Positions 23,236-34,254 are shown, numbered from the stretch's first letter. The stretch is DNA of 64,000 nucleotides from Diphasiastrum complanatum (GCA_029204225.1 CM055108.1:11067782-11131781), one strand, 5' to 3'. Made by a program: numbers and translations. Notes: generated by a model not told the origin, from the letters alone.

Positions 23236-23716
23236 ATTGTAAGCGATGACAGTTGGTCGTCTGCATAAATGAACGCAAACTATCATTGAATTTCTGCATA
23301 AATGAACGTAAACTACCACAGGCGAAAAATGTTACACTGCATTTTTACTCGTAATTTCTGATAGGCGAAAAATGTGAAAAAGACGACACTGCCTTTTTGA
23401 ACATAATTCTTGACAGGCAAAAAATGCGAAAAAGACGACATTACATTTTTACACGCAATTTTTGACAAGCAAAAAAATGTGAAAAAACTGACACTGTATT
23501 TTTACATGAGATTCTTGACAGACGACATTGTCGTGTTTGTAGAGAGAGAAAATTCGACACTGTTGTCAAACTCCGTATATTTCTGCAGACTGTGTGAAAA
23601 TACTTGTAATTCTACAGACTGTATAAAGACACGAGAAAATCCACAAAACTGGATAAACAGTTGGATGAAGATAAAAAATCGATTGGTCGATTAGTAGGAA
23701 AGAGAATAATCCAACA
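23236..23716 (-). repeat. 3' LTR of element C, partial
   Basis: In minus sense it starts TGTTGGATTATTC right after the PPT and matches 28108-28572. Similarity stops near 23236, so the distal part of the LTR is gone. It holds four tandem units of about 52 bp. Confidence 0.75.
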
Positions 23717-23725
23717 CTCCTCCTT
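23717..23725 (-). other. Polypurine tract, element C
   Basis: Minus strand AAGGAGGAG directly before the LTR start TGTTGG. Confidence 0.8.
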
Positions 23726-23727
23726 AA

Positions 23728-26700
23728 TCTGAATCCATGAATGCCTTGACCTTTAAACTTAGTTCTGCATAAAACCTTTTGTGTGCATCCAAGCTTAATG
23801 CTTGACAGTACTGCAATCTGACCTCTTCGTTGAGAACTTTGCTTTTGACAAAGTGATACTTCAGTTCGATACTTTAGGTCAATGTGCTTACTCTTAGAAT
23901 GAAATCTAGGATTGGCTGACAAGGCAATGGCACTTTGATTATCACAAAATAATAATGTCAGAGTAGGTTGATTCAGATTGATATCTGAAAGTAAGTTTCT
24001 CAACCAAATCACTTCCTTTACAGCTTGTGAGGCTGCGATATACTCTGATTCTGTAGAAGATAGAGCTATCGAAGATTGCTTGCGACTGTTCCAAAAACTT
24101 GGACCACTGTTGAGGAAGAATGTAAATCTAGAAGTGGATTTACGAGTGTCTACGTCTCCTGCCCAACTTACATCTATAAAACCACTGAGTAAATTGAGTT
24201 TGTCGTGGTGGACTACTGCATAACAAATGCAAAAAATCATAGTAGCTCGAAGATATCTCATGACTCTAATAAGAGCCTTCCAATGTGCTAAACCAAGGTT
24301 GGTCATATACTGACTGAGAGAGCTGACTACAAAAGCTATGTCTAGCCTGGTATAGATTATTGCGTACATAAGATATCCTATAATAGAATGGTAAGAATAC
24401 TCACACATCTGCTCCTTCTCTTGAATTGTTTGAGGACACTGGTCCTTTGACAATTTGAGACCTAGTTCCATTGGTGAGAGAGCTAACTTGTGATTAATCA
24501 GATTATATCTGACTAACATATTGTAGATGTACCTCTGTTGAGTAATGTAGATCAACTTTTGATTTCTGTCTCTGTGGATTTGAATACCAAGGCAGAAATG
24601 AGCTTCACCCAGATCGGTCATGTCGAATTCAGAAGATAGTATTTTCTTGTCTTCTTTTATCATATCGGTGTTGTTGTTGAAAAACAATGTATCATCCATG
24701 TACAAAGTGATAATGATAAAAGATTTTTGCACTGTCTTGAAGTAAACATTTGAATCTGAAGAGCTAGACGTGTCAATGAAAAAAAGTTCAAGCCATAAAG
24801 TGTCTTATGGACAAATGATTGTGTTTACCCTCGATAATATAACTTTTGGGTTGCACTATGTAGATGTCTTCTTCAATAACTCCATTGAGATATGTTGTCT
24901 GTACATCTATTTGATGTATTTACAAATCTGCTACAGCAGCAAACAATAATAAAAGTCGAATAGAAGAATGCTTGATACTAGACTGAAAGTCTCAGTGTAA
25001 TCGACATTGTATACCTGAGAAAATCCTCTAGTGACAAGTCAAAATTTTCTTCTATTGATGCTTCTGTCTGCTTTGTACTTGACTTTGAAAATCCATTTAC
25101 AATCAACTACGTTTCTGCTAGCAAGTAATTTGACAATCGTCTTGATAAGAGATGAATACTCTTTATCCATAGCTTCTTTTCAGAGATCTGAATCTGGCAT
25201 ATTGAGTGCCTCTTTGACAGTCGTCGGCTCGTGAACAAGGTAGGTTGTAGACTCGTCGATATACTTGATAGGTAGTCTGCTAGCTCTTGATGATCTTCTG
25301 GGAAATAGAGGAAGTTGATCATTTTGATCATACTGTAGTTGTTGAATTGCAACATCATCATCTTCTGATTCACCATTGATTTGTTGTTCGTCAAGAGTAG
25401 ATGAGCTTGGTCCTTCAAGAGGAATAGTCGACTGAGGAACTAGGTCAGTTGGATGGGCTGTGCCTTTTCCCTTGAGGTCTTGAAACTGATCTTCGATGAA
25501 GATGACATCCAAGCTAGTGAATATCTTTGACTCGATGGAATTGAACAACTTGTAGGCTTGATCTGAAGTGGTGTAACTGATGAAAATACATTTGATACTC
25601 TAGAAGTTGAACTTCTTCTTGAGATCGTGAGGAATCTGCGCATAAGCAGTACATTCAAAAACTCGTAAGTTTGATAGAGAAGGTTTGGTATCTGTCCAAA
25701 CTTCGAATGGTGTTTTGTTTGAGAGACCTTTATTAGGACATGTGTTCTAAATATTGGTTGTTGTTGAAACAGCTTCAGCCCAGCAGGACTTCGAAAGTGT
25801 CGCATGTGATAACATGCACTTTGCCGATTCGACTAAGGTTATGTTCTTTCTCTCAGCAAGACCATTTGATTGAGGCGAATAGGAGGTAAGTATTATTGCG
25901 CAATGTCGTTGTTAAGACAGTACTCCTTGAATTTGGTGGAGATGTATTCTCCCCCGTTATCTGACCTCACTGCTTTGATTCGTTTACTAGTCTGATTTTT
26001 TGCATGCTCTTTGAATTGTCTGAACTTGATGAAAGCCTCTGATTTCTATTTAATGAAGTAAATAGCTGTCCTTCTAGAGAATTTGTCAATAAAGGTAATG
26101 AAATACTTTGCATCTAACAATGAAGGAGTTTGCATAGGTCCACATATATCAGTATGAAGAACATCTAGTAGAACTTTTGTTGCATGCCTATGACTCGATC
26201 TAAAAGGAATCCTAGTCTGCTTTCCAAGGATGCAGCTATGGCAGACAGGGAGATCGACTTTACCAGAAGAATAGTCGAGATCAAGAGCCATGGATTGTCT
26301 GGACATGTTCGAAATAGATGCATAATTCAAGTGTCCTAAGTGATGATGCCATATTAATGTGTTATTGACAAGAACAGAGGTTTTCAAAGCTTGACTAAAA
26401 TCAGAATAACAATGTGCCAATCTATATAAGTATCCATACCTCTTGCCGAGTGAAAGGATCTTATTACTCCTATCGATAATTCTGCATTGATTAGACTCAA
26501 ACTCCACCTTATGACCTAAATCTGTAATTCTACTTACTGATAACAGATTTGTAGAGAGTTTAGAAACATACAAGACTTTTGACAGTAGTTTGAATTGATC
26601 ATGCTGGAATCTCAATCTTATAGTACCTTCACCTTCGATAGTGTGAGTACTATTGTCACCAAGATGAACATACTTCTTTGTGTTGTAAGGCGTATAGGAC

Positions 26701-27330
26701 TAGAAAATCTCACGATGATTGGTCATATGTTGAGTAGCTCCAGAATCCAGAAACCACGAATCATCCGAATTCACGTTTTTGTCTTTGACCATAAAAGCGC
26801 CTTCGTCCATTTCGACTTGAGGAGATGTTGTAACTGTATTTGATTGTTGATCAGGTTGCTTGACTGCATTATTCGCTTTGAGAATTCGGCAATCCTGGAT
26901 CTCATGGTTATTGCATTTGCAATACCTGCAAAACATCTTCTTCTTCGACAAATGTGGATTTGATGATTGTTCTTGACTTTGAGTTTGTTTTTGATTCGAT
27001 GCAGACTGCTTGGAACTTTTTTTGCTTTTGTCGTTTCGAGCCCTTGTTGACATATAGAGCATGAGACAAAGAGGTAGATGAAGTGTCTTGACTTCTTCTC
27101 ATAACTCATTGGCGATTAGCAAGGTCTTCATCTTAACTTTCCACAAATGATAATTGGATCCATTAAGCTTGTCTGTGATAAGACCATTTATACTTTGAGA
27201 ATCCACCTGGAACTTAGTTTGTCGATTGTATCGATGACGCTAAGATGTAGTAATGCCAACAATAGGAAATCAATTTTCTGATACTGAAAGGATGAAAGGA
27301 ACTGAAGAATATGATATCAATTTGATATCG
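23728..27330 (-). pseudogene. Copia gag-pol of element C
   Basis: In minus order: a very short gag start (NGSNYHLWKVKMKTLL near 27180), joined after a large deletion to the knuckle CRYCKCNNHEIQDC (about 26930); protease WFLDSGATQHM (about 26745); the integrase zinc region and core start (HHLGH, CHSC, HTDICGP, FIDKFSR) in an open stretch 26615-26046; decayed integrase to about 25750; linker 25548-25180; stop-rich RT start 25180-24740; and an open RT-RNase H stretch 24732-23740 with YMDDTLFF, DLGEAHFCLG and RNase H words (DVSWAGD, SSTESEY). FIDD is changed to FIDK. The missing gag core and several stops make it inactive. Confidence 0.88.
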
Positions 27331-27400
27331 CGAAAGATATCAAGTATTAGAGCTTTTCGCTCTGATATTAAAATAGTATTAGGCCCTAAAGAAGAATCAA

Positions 27401-27413
27401 CGCTCTGATACCA
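27401..27413 (-). other. Primer-binding site, element C
   Basis: Reverse complement TGGTATCAGAGCG, directly next to the LTR end CCGACA. Confidence 0.88.
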
Positions 27414-28572
27414 TGTCGGAAATAGGTGAGTAATAGAATGTGAAAACTTCTTACTTCCAATGCATGACTGTGCCTATAAAAAATTGAACAAAGCAGTAGT
27501 GATGGAAATCATGTCCAATCTTTAGCAACTAACTTTCGCTAGATACTAAGTGATTACGTAGCCAAACATAAAGTATTGAATTCTCAAACAATTTCTATCA
27601 ATTACAAAAGCAATACAGAGATGCATGCATTCTAAAAAAAACTGAATGCAATAAGAAAATAGTATTGATTCAGAAAAACAAGATCAGATGCTAATGAGTG
27701 CAAGACAATAGTGGATAGAAATCGCGCACTCTAAAGTTGTCTCTGAGTAACTGAGAATAAGTCTAGAATTTGCAACTCTGCTGATAAGCAGTAGCACAAT
27801 AGCAACTCTAAAATAAATCTCTAAAAAGACTGAGTCAGAATGCTCAAGAGAGTTCAAGCTTGAAAGCTTGATAGAGAGCTAACAACAATACTTTCTGATT
27901 GTGAACGATCTGTTTAATGAGAGCTCAGAAAGCATCGTGTAATAACATTCAACTCCTTCACAATTCACAATGTTGATTGATCATTCTACTTGACCATGAG
28001 ATGTATGAACAGCTGATTTATACTAAGTAATTAGGTCGTCAAATGCGATTGCCAGTTGGCTAGAGTCTGCTGGCATTCATCCAGTTCTTCTCAGAAGTTG
28101 TTTGTTGATAAGCGGTGACAATTGGCCGCCTACAATATAAATGAATGTAAACTGTCATTCTGCATAAATGAACGTAAACTACCACAAGGGAAAAATGCAA
28201 CACTACATTTTTGTTCGTAATTTTTGATAGGCGAAAAATGTGAAAAATGTAACACTGCATTTTTGCACGTAATTCCTGACAGGCAAAAAATGCAAAAAAG
28301 ACGACATTGTATTTTTACACGTAATTCTTGACAAGCGAAAAAGACGACACTACATTTTTACACAGGCAAAAAATGTGAAGAAATCGACACTGCATTTTTA
28401 CACGAGATTCTTGACAGACGACATTGTCAAGTTTGTAGAGAGAGAAAATGCAACACTGTTGTCAAACTCCGTATATTTCTGCAGACTGTGTAAAAACACT
28501 TGTAATTCTGCAGACTGTATAAAGACACGGGAAAATCCGTGAAACAGTTGGATGAAAATTAAAAACCGATTA
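27414..28572 (-). repeat. 5' LTR of element C
   Basis: Plus strand begins TGTCGGAAATAGG next to the PBS. It contains five tandem units of about 52 bp (28188-28415) and breaks off at 28572 against a foreign RT fragment. The inner part resembles the old LTR remnant at 690-798 and 6491-6641. Confidence 0.78.
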
Positions 28573-28985
28573 CGTGATGCCTGTTTTAGACCATAGATGC
28601 ATCTCTGCAATCGACAGACATATTGTCTGTTGTCGGGGTCTTCATAGCCTTCAGGTTGCTTCATGAAAATTTTCTCCACTAGATCTTCGTGGAGAAAGGC
28701 TGTTTTCATGTCAATCTGGTGAATTTCCAGATTGTACTATGTGGCGTATACAAGGAGTAGCCTTATGCTTGTCATCTTGACCATGGGCGAATATGTGTCA
28801 AAATAGTCGACACCATATCTCTGTGTGTAGCCCTTCGCGACAAGCCTTGGTTTGTAGTGGCCAATGGTGCCATCTGATTTCAGCTTTTTCTTGTACACCC
28901 ACTTGCAATCGAATACTTTTTTGTTTTTTGGCAGTGGCTCTAATGTCCATGCCTCGTTTCGCCTCATCGACTCGATCTCTTCTTA
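28573..28985 (-). pseudogene. Copia RT N-terminal fragment D
   Basis: Minus-strand readings give the RT start: EEIESMRRNEAWTLEPLP, CKWVYKKK, VAKGYTQRYGVDY, SPMVKMTSIR, a stop, then MKTAFLHEDLVEKIFM, QPEGYEDP and CIYGLKQASR. It ends at 28573 where the C LTR begins. Upstream it ends near 28990. The remainder of this element is not in the window, and its RT differs from that of C. Confidence 0.85.
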
Positions 28986-29400
28986 CATTGTTTTCTAGGC
29001 CGTCATTTATACCCTTTTTTTTGCATGAATTAATTGATATTCAGGTCTTGATATCACATATATTTATCTTATTGTGCATTAATCTATCCATCTATGAGTA
29101 AATTTACCTACTTATGTTATACATGGGTTTATATACCCATCCACATATTCAATACCATTGGATTCAATAATAATACATCGACATGTATAAAAAAGTATAT
29201 CACACACACATCAACTTAAGACTGTTATATTGGATGTCTCACTGTTAACTACTTTTATCAACCTCCTTATATATACATTTAAGCCAGCACACAACTAAAA
29301 AATGTCATTTTTGGCATAAATGATGGCTTTTGAAAAGTTGTCATATAAACCAGAATTAACGACAGTTTTCTAGGCCATCATTTAATCGAGTTTCTTGCAA
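28986..29400. mobile_element. Possible CACTA-type subterminal repeats
   Basis: The word TTTTCTAGGCCGTCATTTA (28990-29008) recurs with one change at 29367-29385, and an inverted relative ATAAATGATGGCTTTTGAAAA type word lies near 29320. Words of this kind are common near CACTA transposon ends, and a CACA-ACTAAAAAATG string at about 29290 resembles such a terminus. No transposase is present. This is an inference from composition. Confidence 0.35.
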
Positions 29401-31337
29401 TATAAAATATAAATATAACAACTTAGAAATAAATCAAGTAATCATTACGAAAGTAGAGTATCATGCTTGACAAACTGATCCCTTTTGCTTTTGACTACAT
29501 TGAGATATGAGGTGAAACAAGAAAGATATGGAAGTTTAGAATTAAATTAAAAGAATTGGGAAAGGAACAAACTTAGAACAAGGGGTGTTACAAAAACGTA
29601 TCAAGTGAATTTGATAAATTTTGAGTCATTGAGATATGTGGCCGTAAAAAAAATCAAAACAAGTAAAAAAGTTAAAATTTTATGGCAATTTTTTACGATC
29701 ATATTTCAAAATCTTGGAATTTTTTAACACCAAATTTTATTTTGAATGGTACAAAACTTTTTTGCACATAAACATAACTTCAAAAATGAAAAAGTGAAGT
29801 ACTTTTGTCTCACACAAAAAAATACACAAGAGTTTTTAGAATTTTGACAAATCTGACCCAACTTCACTGATTTGACCATAACTCCCTTGCTACTGATCCA
29901 AATCACAAAAACTCAGTACCTCCAAAGAGTTAATAACAAGTTATATCAACCTATAGAATCAGATCAATAACTGGATGTGATTTAATATGTCAAATTCAAA
30001 ACAAAAAATGTCTAAAAATTCTAAAGAAAGTAAAACTAGAAAAAATTATAGCTAGACAACAAGATTTGTCACTCAAAAATGTAAAGAATTCATAAGAAAT
30101 CACTCAAATCATATATAAAAAATTCAATCAAAGTGAAAACTGAATTGTTAGCACCTGTTTTGTAAGCTTTTCAAAAAATTGCAATAACTTTTGCATCCCT
30201 TATCCAGATAGTTTGAAAATTGGCGCAAATGAAAGGTTAAACAAAGCTCTTAATGTCTATGTAGTTAAATTACAAATGAAAAAAAAAAAAAATTGATACA
30301 CTAAAAATTGGTCTAAGTATACTTGAAAATTCAAAAGCTAAAGACTAGCAAAAAGAAAGCTACAAAAGTAATAATAAACTTTCAAATCTAATGACATAGA
30401 TTCATGATGAATCATGGATCTTAGCCTCTATATAACAAGAATGTCATGTGTTATACCCAACCAAATAGTAATAATAATGGAATTACAGCAAAAAGCAAGA
30501 GAAATACAAAGCATTCATGATTGTATAACCACAAGAAGCAAAAGACACGAACATTACCACGAAATGACAATAGAAATGAGCAAATGACTACAAAGCATTG
30601 GATAGGGCATGGATTCATGTGGAGTGGGCACATGAGACCTAGCAAGGTGTAAATGTCAAGATTGACACTCGTAAAGGAGAATGAGGAGATGGAGCTCAAG
30701 TTCTCTGAAATGCAAATGAGCCAAAAAAATACCACTTGCCTCCTTATAGCCAATGCCCTTAAACTAACTAAACATAATTATCTTGAAGAATAGTTATCCC
30801 TTATTAAGACTTATTAAGTTTGCTTCGCTGGTGAGGTAGCGCTGGTGATGAATCCGCACAACAACGGAAGCGAGATAATCTTATTGAAGCGAGTGTTGGA
30901 GAGCCGTTTTTAGGACATCCAGAATTAGGAAAAGTTGTTGGATACAAGGTGGTGGCCAAGCTTGGCATGGTGATATAAACTTCTGAAGGAGTTCAAACCT
31001 CGTATCAGCGTTTGATGTGTCTTAAAGGTCACAGTTTCTCATCATCGTTTCTTCTGCATCTGGTTAGCCTGTCAGACGCGATCTGAGTGGCGTGTTGCAG
31101 TGACAGGAAATAGTGGAGCAGCATCGCAATTCTGACCCGAAATTCAGATCAAAAGCATTCAGCATCAGAATAAAAACTGTAATGCAAAATATTGAACCAA
31201 AAAAAAAAAAAAACAGGTTGGAGTTACGACTGACAGTAGCATTTTCCAAATCATTGCCTTTTCTCTAGTCTTCGAGCTTCCCAAACAATCATTTTGGACA
31301 GGTATTAGGGCGCCTTTGGCTCTGGGCAAGCTAGTCA
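29401..31337. other. AT-rich intergenic DNA
   Basis: No supported gene. The short minus-strand readings at 29724-29906 and 30451-30753 are hydrophobic low-complexity readings of T-rich DNA. Base composition becomes less AT-rich after 30800, which may mark an old gene or element fragment. Confidence 0.5.
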
Positions 31338-31730
31338 GTGGTAGACGCTACCTTCAGAAGTACTTCCCATCGTATTTCTCGCTTTGCCTTCACACCAGGA
31401 GAAGTGGCAAGCGTGGCAGCACAAGAGAAGGAAAAACACTACTCCAACAGACACCCCACTAATGCTTTCCTTCCCCTGGCAATTGAGACTTATGGCACCT
31501 TGCATCGCTGCTTTGAGGATTTTCTTCGCATGTGTTCTCGTCAGGCGGCAGAGCGTCAAGGTATTCTTGGTTCTATTCTCGTGGCTTCTTTCAAACAACG
31601 TATTTCCATTACCCTACAACGTTCTCAGGCCCTATCCATTCTTCAACGGTGCTACATCTCATCTCCCTTCATTAGCCGACTCACCACCTCTTCACTGATC
31701 TGCTGCAGTCAGTTGGTAGACTCCCACTGA
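31338..31730 (+). pseudogene. Doubtful 130-codon reading
   Basis: Open from ATG 31338 with good codon texture, including HPTNAFLPLAIETYG, an LHRCFEDFL segment and ASFKQRISITLQRSQAL. I have a weak memory of similar tails downstream of reverse transcriptases in plant non-LTR elements, but I cannot confirm it. No RT motif is seen upstream in the preceding kilobase. It could be the last piece of a LINE or an unrelated gene fragment. Confidence 0.35.
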
Positions 31731-32029
31731 CATCATCATAGTTTATGCACTTTTATTTTTAATGCCAAGATCTGGATTAATCTTAACTTTACTGCAAGCT
31801 TCGCTCTTGTTTGAGCTTACCTTTGTTTAAACTTCCCCTTCAGGGCGTATATATCTTTTTCATCAATGTACCTACTACTTTTTCCTATGAATAAATGCAC
31901 CAAGGTGTATTACCCTTATTTAAGTACTTTGAGAGACCTAAATAAGGAGACACCTTATTCTTAAGGCTAAAATTTATTTTGTGCCCAACAAAGCTTACAT
32001 TGGATATTATGAAACATTAATGAGACTAC

Positions 32030-32031
<2 letters not shown>
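31731..32031. other. Intergenic DNA
   Basis: Nothing supported. AT-rich sequence leading into a GA array. Confidence 0.5.

Positions 32032-32119
<88 letters not shown>
32032..32119. repeat. (GA)n microsatellite
   Basis: About 44 uninterrupted GA units. It gives false Leu-Ser or Arg-Glu readings. Confidence 0.98.
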
Positions 32120-32121
<2 letters not shown>

Positions 32122-32386
32122 TCTTGTAGGCATTGACCTTTTTGGCCCCAACTTAATGATAGGCACACATTTTGAAACATTAATTTTTGCAAACATTTGA
32201 ATGGATGTCTGTTGTGTCCGAACCTCTAGTGACGACTTTGCCAAGCAAAAGAGCGGGCGTTCTATGGGGCCTTTGCAAGCATGTAATACAACAAATTTAA
32301 AAGAATTAAACTTTGCTACTTCGCTTCCTAGACGCTTAGATGATAATTTATCGATCACAAAATAACGCCTAAGTACAAACCCTTGT

Positions 32387-32388
<2 letters not shown>

Positions 32389-32466
<78 letters not shown>
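32389..32466. repeat. (AG)n microsatellite
   Basis: About 39 uninterrupted AG units, 270 bp from the previous array. Confidence 0.98.
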
Positions 32467-32467
<1 letters not shown>

Positions 32468-33078
32468 ATTCACAAAATGAAGAGGTGAAATGGGGCTAAA
32501 AAATCGCTACCCCATTTGGTGTCATGAATTATGTGGTGCACATGCATCACGTTGGAGCCGAATGTTGGGGCCTGGGGGTTGCTGGCAAGGCCAGCATGGG
32601 GGAGCCCACATTGCATCACACAAGCCTCCAAATTTGGCTTTTATTGCAGAAATATCTACTACACCTATGAGTTGACTTCCTTTTTCTCAATGACTAGTAA
32701 AGAGCGTGTTGCCAATAGCGTGTTGGCCTAGATCCCAAGGCATGGGGCCGTACCGTACTCACCCTAATTGCTAGCTAGTAATAGAGGCCGTACCCACCCT
32801 AATTGCTAACTAGTAACAGGGCCGTCTCACTCACGTGAATTCGCGAAAACTAGTATTCGTCAAAATATTCCCTCCTACCTCCCTCCTGAGGTTGGCTTTG
32901 TCCTTGGAATTGAAAAAAGTCAAAAACATGCCAGCGTTGGAGGCAGCCTCTTGCCAGCTAGCCAAAGCCCAATCAAATGATGACACGTAGGTCGGAGGTA
33001 GCACTCTACTTTGGAAACACATTTTGGGAAGATGCAAGCATCGGCAACCAACCAGAGCCTATGTCATTTGGCCCCGGG

Positions 33079-33079
<1 letters not shown>
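32467..33079. other. Intergenic DNA upstream of RING gene
   Basis: No gene supported. A direct repeat of about 36 bp (CACCCTAATTGCTARCTAGT core) lies at about 32758-32822. The readings at 32490-32731 have no motif. Confidence 0.5.

Positions 33080-33144
<65 letters not shown>
33080..33144. repeat. Compound (GT)n(GA)n microsatellite
   Basis: About 14 GT units followed by about 17 GA units, ending roughly 100 bp before the TATA box of the RING gene, so it lies in the proximal promoter. Confidence 0.97.
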
Positions 33145-33148
<4 letters not shown>

Positions 33149-33240
33149 AAGGTCATTCACTATAGCGACAAACAGATGTTGTATCTGTAGCTTTGACATT
33201 TCCTTGGAGCTTCTAGAGTCTAGACGAATGCGATGAGATC

Positions 33241-33248
33241 TATATTTA
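33241..33248 (+). promoter_or_regulatory. TATA box of RING-H2 gene
   Basis: TATATTTA about 290 bp before the start codon and downstream of the GT/GA array. It would place transcription start near 33270. It is the only good TATA word in the interval. Confidence 0.5.
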
Positions 33249-33372
33249 GGCAGTGCTTCGTATTGTTTCCTGCTCACATAAAGTATTACAGGAGTTTGCT
33301 AAAAGGGTGCAATTCAGCACGAAAACAGCGTTGAGCACAGAGAGAAACCGAGAGAAAAAGGCTGTGATTAAA

Positions 33373-33540
33373 GTGAGTCAGAAAGGTTTGCTGTAGAACT
33401 GTTGTCTTCCACCTCATATTTGATTCAAATCGCAGTTGCCAGAAGATGGGTTTTCAGTGAGTCAGAAAGGTTTGCAGTAGAACTGTTGTCTTCCACCTCA
33501 TATTTGATTCAAATCGCAGTTGCCAGAAGATGGGTTTTCA
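33373..33540 (+). repeat. 84-bp tandem duplication over start codon
   Basis: Units 33373-33456 and 33457-33540 differ at one position noticed (GCTGTAG versus GCAGTAG). Each carries the end of the 5' leader and the first codons ATGGGTTTTCA. The second copy continues into the RING-H2 frame; the first reaches a stop at once. Confidence 0.97.
33446..33460 (+). CDS. uORF of four codons, MGFQ
   Basis: ATG GGT TTT CAG TGA in the first duplicate unit, 69 bp before the main ATG. Its start has the same context (CAGAAGATGG) as the main start, with purine at -3 and G at +4, so scanning ribosomes should recognise both. Whether it is translated is inference. Confidence 0.6.
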   Translation: MGFQ

Positions 33541-33985
33541 TAATATCCCTCTCACGGTTCCTCCTCCTCTTTGCTTCTTGAATCCAGCTATTTCTTTGGC
33601 TGCTATTCGAAGTGCTGTTTTCTCTGTCCTTGAGAATGCTGGAATCAAGCCTAGGATTACTACGCCACCCGTGGAAAGAAGAGATTCAGTTTGGGGGAAC
33701 TGGATAGACGCTGAACATGAGCCAGGCAGCTCCCACACTCGCAGTGTTGGTGATCAGATACGGGACTCACTAACTGTCGTCACGCTGGACTCAGTAGTCG
33801 CTGAGAGGATTTGTTGTGAGGAAGATGCAAATTGTGCAGTTTGCCTTTGTGAGTACGAAAAGGAAGATCCTATATGGTTGCTACCATTTTGTTCTCACAT
33901 ATTTCACAAGCATTGCCTTGATAGATGGCTCCACCAGAATCAAACTACTTGTCCTACTTGTAGACGCTCTCTTTTGAAGCAATAA
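33530..33985 (+). CDS. RING-H2 finger protein, probable E3 ubiquitin ligase
   Basis: Single-exon 151-residue protein. The C-terminus is a complete RING-H2 domain: C102-x2-C105, C121-S-H123, H126-x2-C129, C141-x2-C144, with W133 in the DRWL position that contacts E2 enzymes in this family. The N-terminal 100 residues are less conserved, with a mildly hydrophobic stretch at about 15-36 that is not a clear membrane segment. Size and layout fit the short plant RHA/BRH1-like RING-H2 proteins, which transfer ubiquitin from E2 to substrates in stress and hormone signalling. The substrate cannot be told. It has a TATA box, a duplicated leader and a SINE downstream. No lesions are seen, so it appears functional. 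Confidence 0.9.
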   Translation: MGFHNIPLTVPPPLCFLNPAISLAAIRSAVFSVLENAGIKPRITTPPVERRDSVWGNWIDAEHEPGSSHTRSVGDQIRDSLTVVTLDSVVAERICCEEDANCAVCLCEYEKEDPIWLLPFCSHIFHKHCLDRWLHQNQTTCPTCRRSLLKQ

Positions 33986-34078
33986 TCAACTTACAAAAGT
34001 AAGCAGAGAGAAGAAGAAGAGCTTAAAACATAGTAGGCATTGTGGGTTTCCTTCTGCCATGTCCCTGTTGCAACGAGG

Positions 34079-34156
34079 GTGTTGGCTCAATTGGTTATCT
34101 TGACATCCAAAGTTTCTTTGGTCTCAAGTTCGAGCCTCCCCTTGGAAACCAAGAAG
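34079..34156 (+). mobile_element. tRNA-like SINE, copy 2
   Basis: A 78-bp insert flanked by 21-bp direct repeats (34058-34078 and 34157-34177) with one mismatch. It shows A-box TGGCTCAATTGG and B-box AGTTCGAGCC, and ends GAAACCAAGAAG exactly like copy 1 at 18918-18997. It lies about 95 bp after the RING-H2 stop codon and before a possible poly(A) signal, so it is probably in the 3' UTR. The readings through it with CPCCNE repeats are just the duplicated target sequence. Confidence 0.8.
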
Positions 34157-34248
34157 CATGTCCCTGCTGCAACGAGGATTACTACTCCATTATATCGAAG
34201 ACACAACATAGATACTGTTTCTCATTGAGAGAGAGCATAATCAATGCC

Positions 34249-34254
34249 AATAAA
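34249..34254 (+). terminator. Possible poly(A) signal of RING gene
   Basis: AATAAA about 265 bp after the stop codon. Plant signals are loose, so this is only the best match. Confidence 0.35.

Larger units (their letters stand above)
23236..28572 (-). mobile_element. Ty1/copia retrotransposon C, minus strand
   Basis: Minus-strand element with a PBS abutting a 5' LTR (27414-28572), gag remnant, protease, integrase, RT and RNase H read right to left, a PPT, and a partial 3' LTR. Both LTRs are incomplete. The 5' one lacks about its first 29 bp (minus sense), ending in another RT fragment. The 3' one keeps only the part from the U3 start to about 23236. It is of a different family from A/B and from F/G/H. 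Confidence 0.85.

Noticed and set aside
32007-32469. Leu-Ser-rich minus-strand readings
   Set aside because: Same cause: two GA arrays and the DNA between them.
33373-33540. A 5' UTR intron using GTGAGT and the following CAG in each 84-bp unit
   Set aside because: The donor-to-acceptor distance in one unit is only about 60 bp, shorter than plant introns usually allow; the arrangement is better explained by the simple duplication.
33538-33738. Minus-strand reading opposite the RING-H2 gene
   Set aside because: Shadow of the real gene with no motif.
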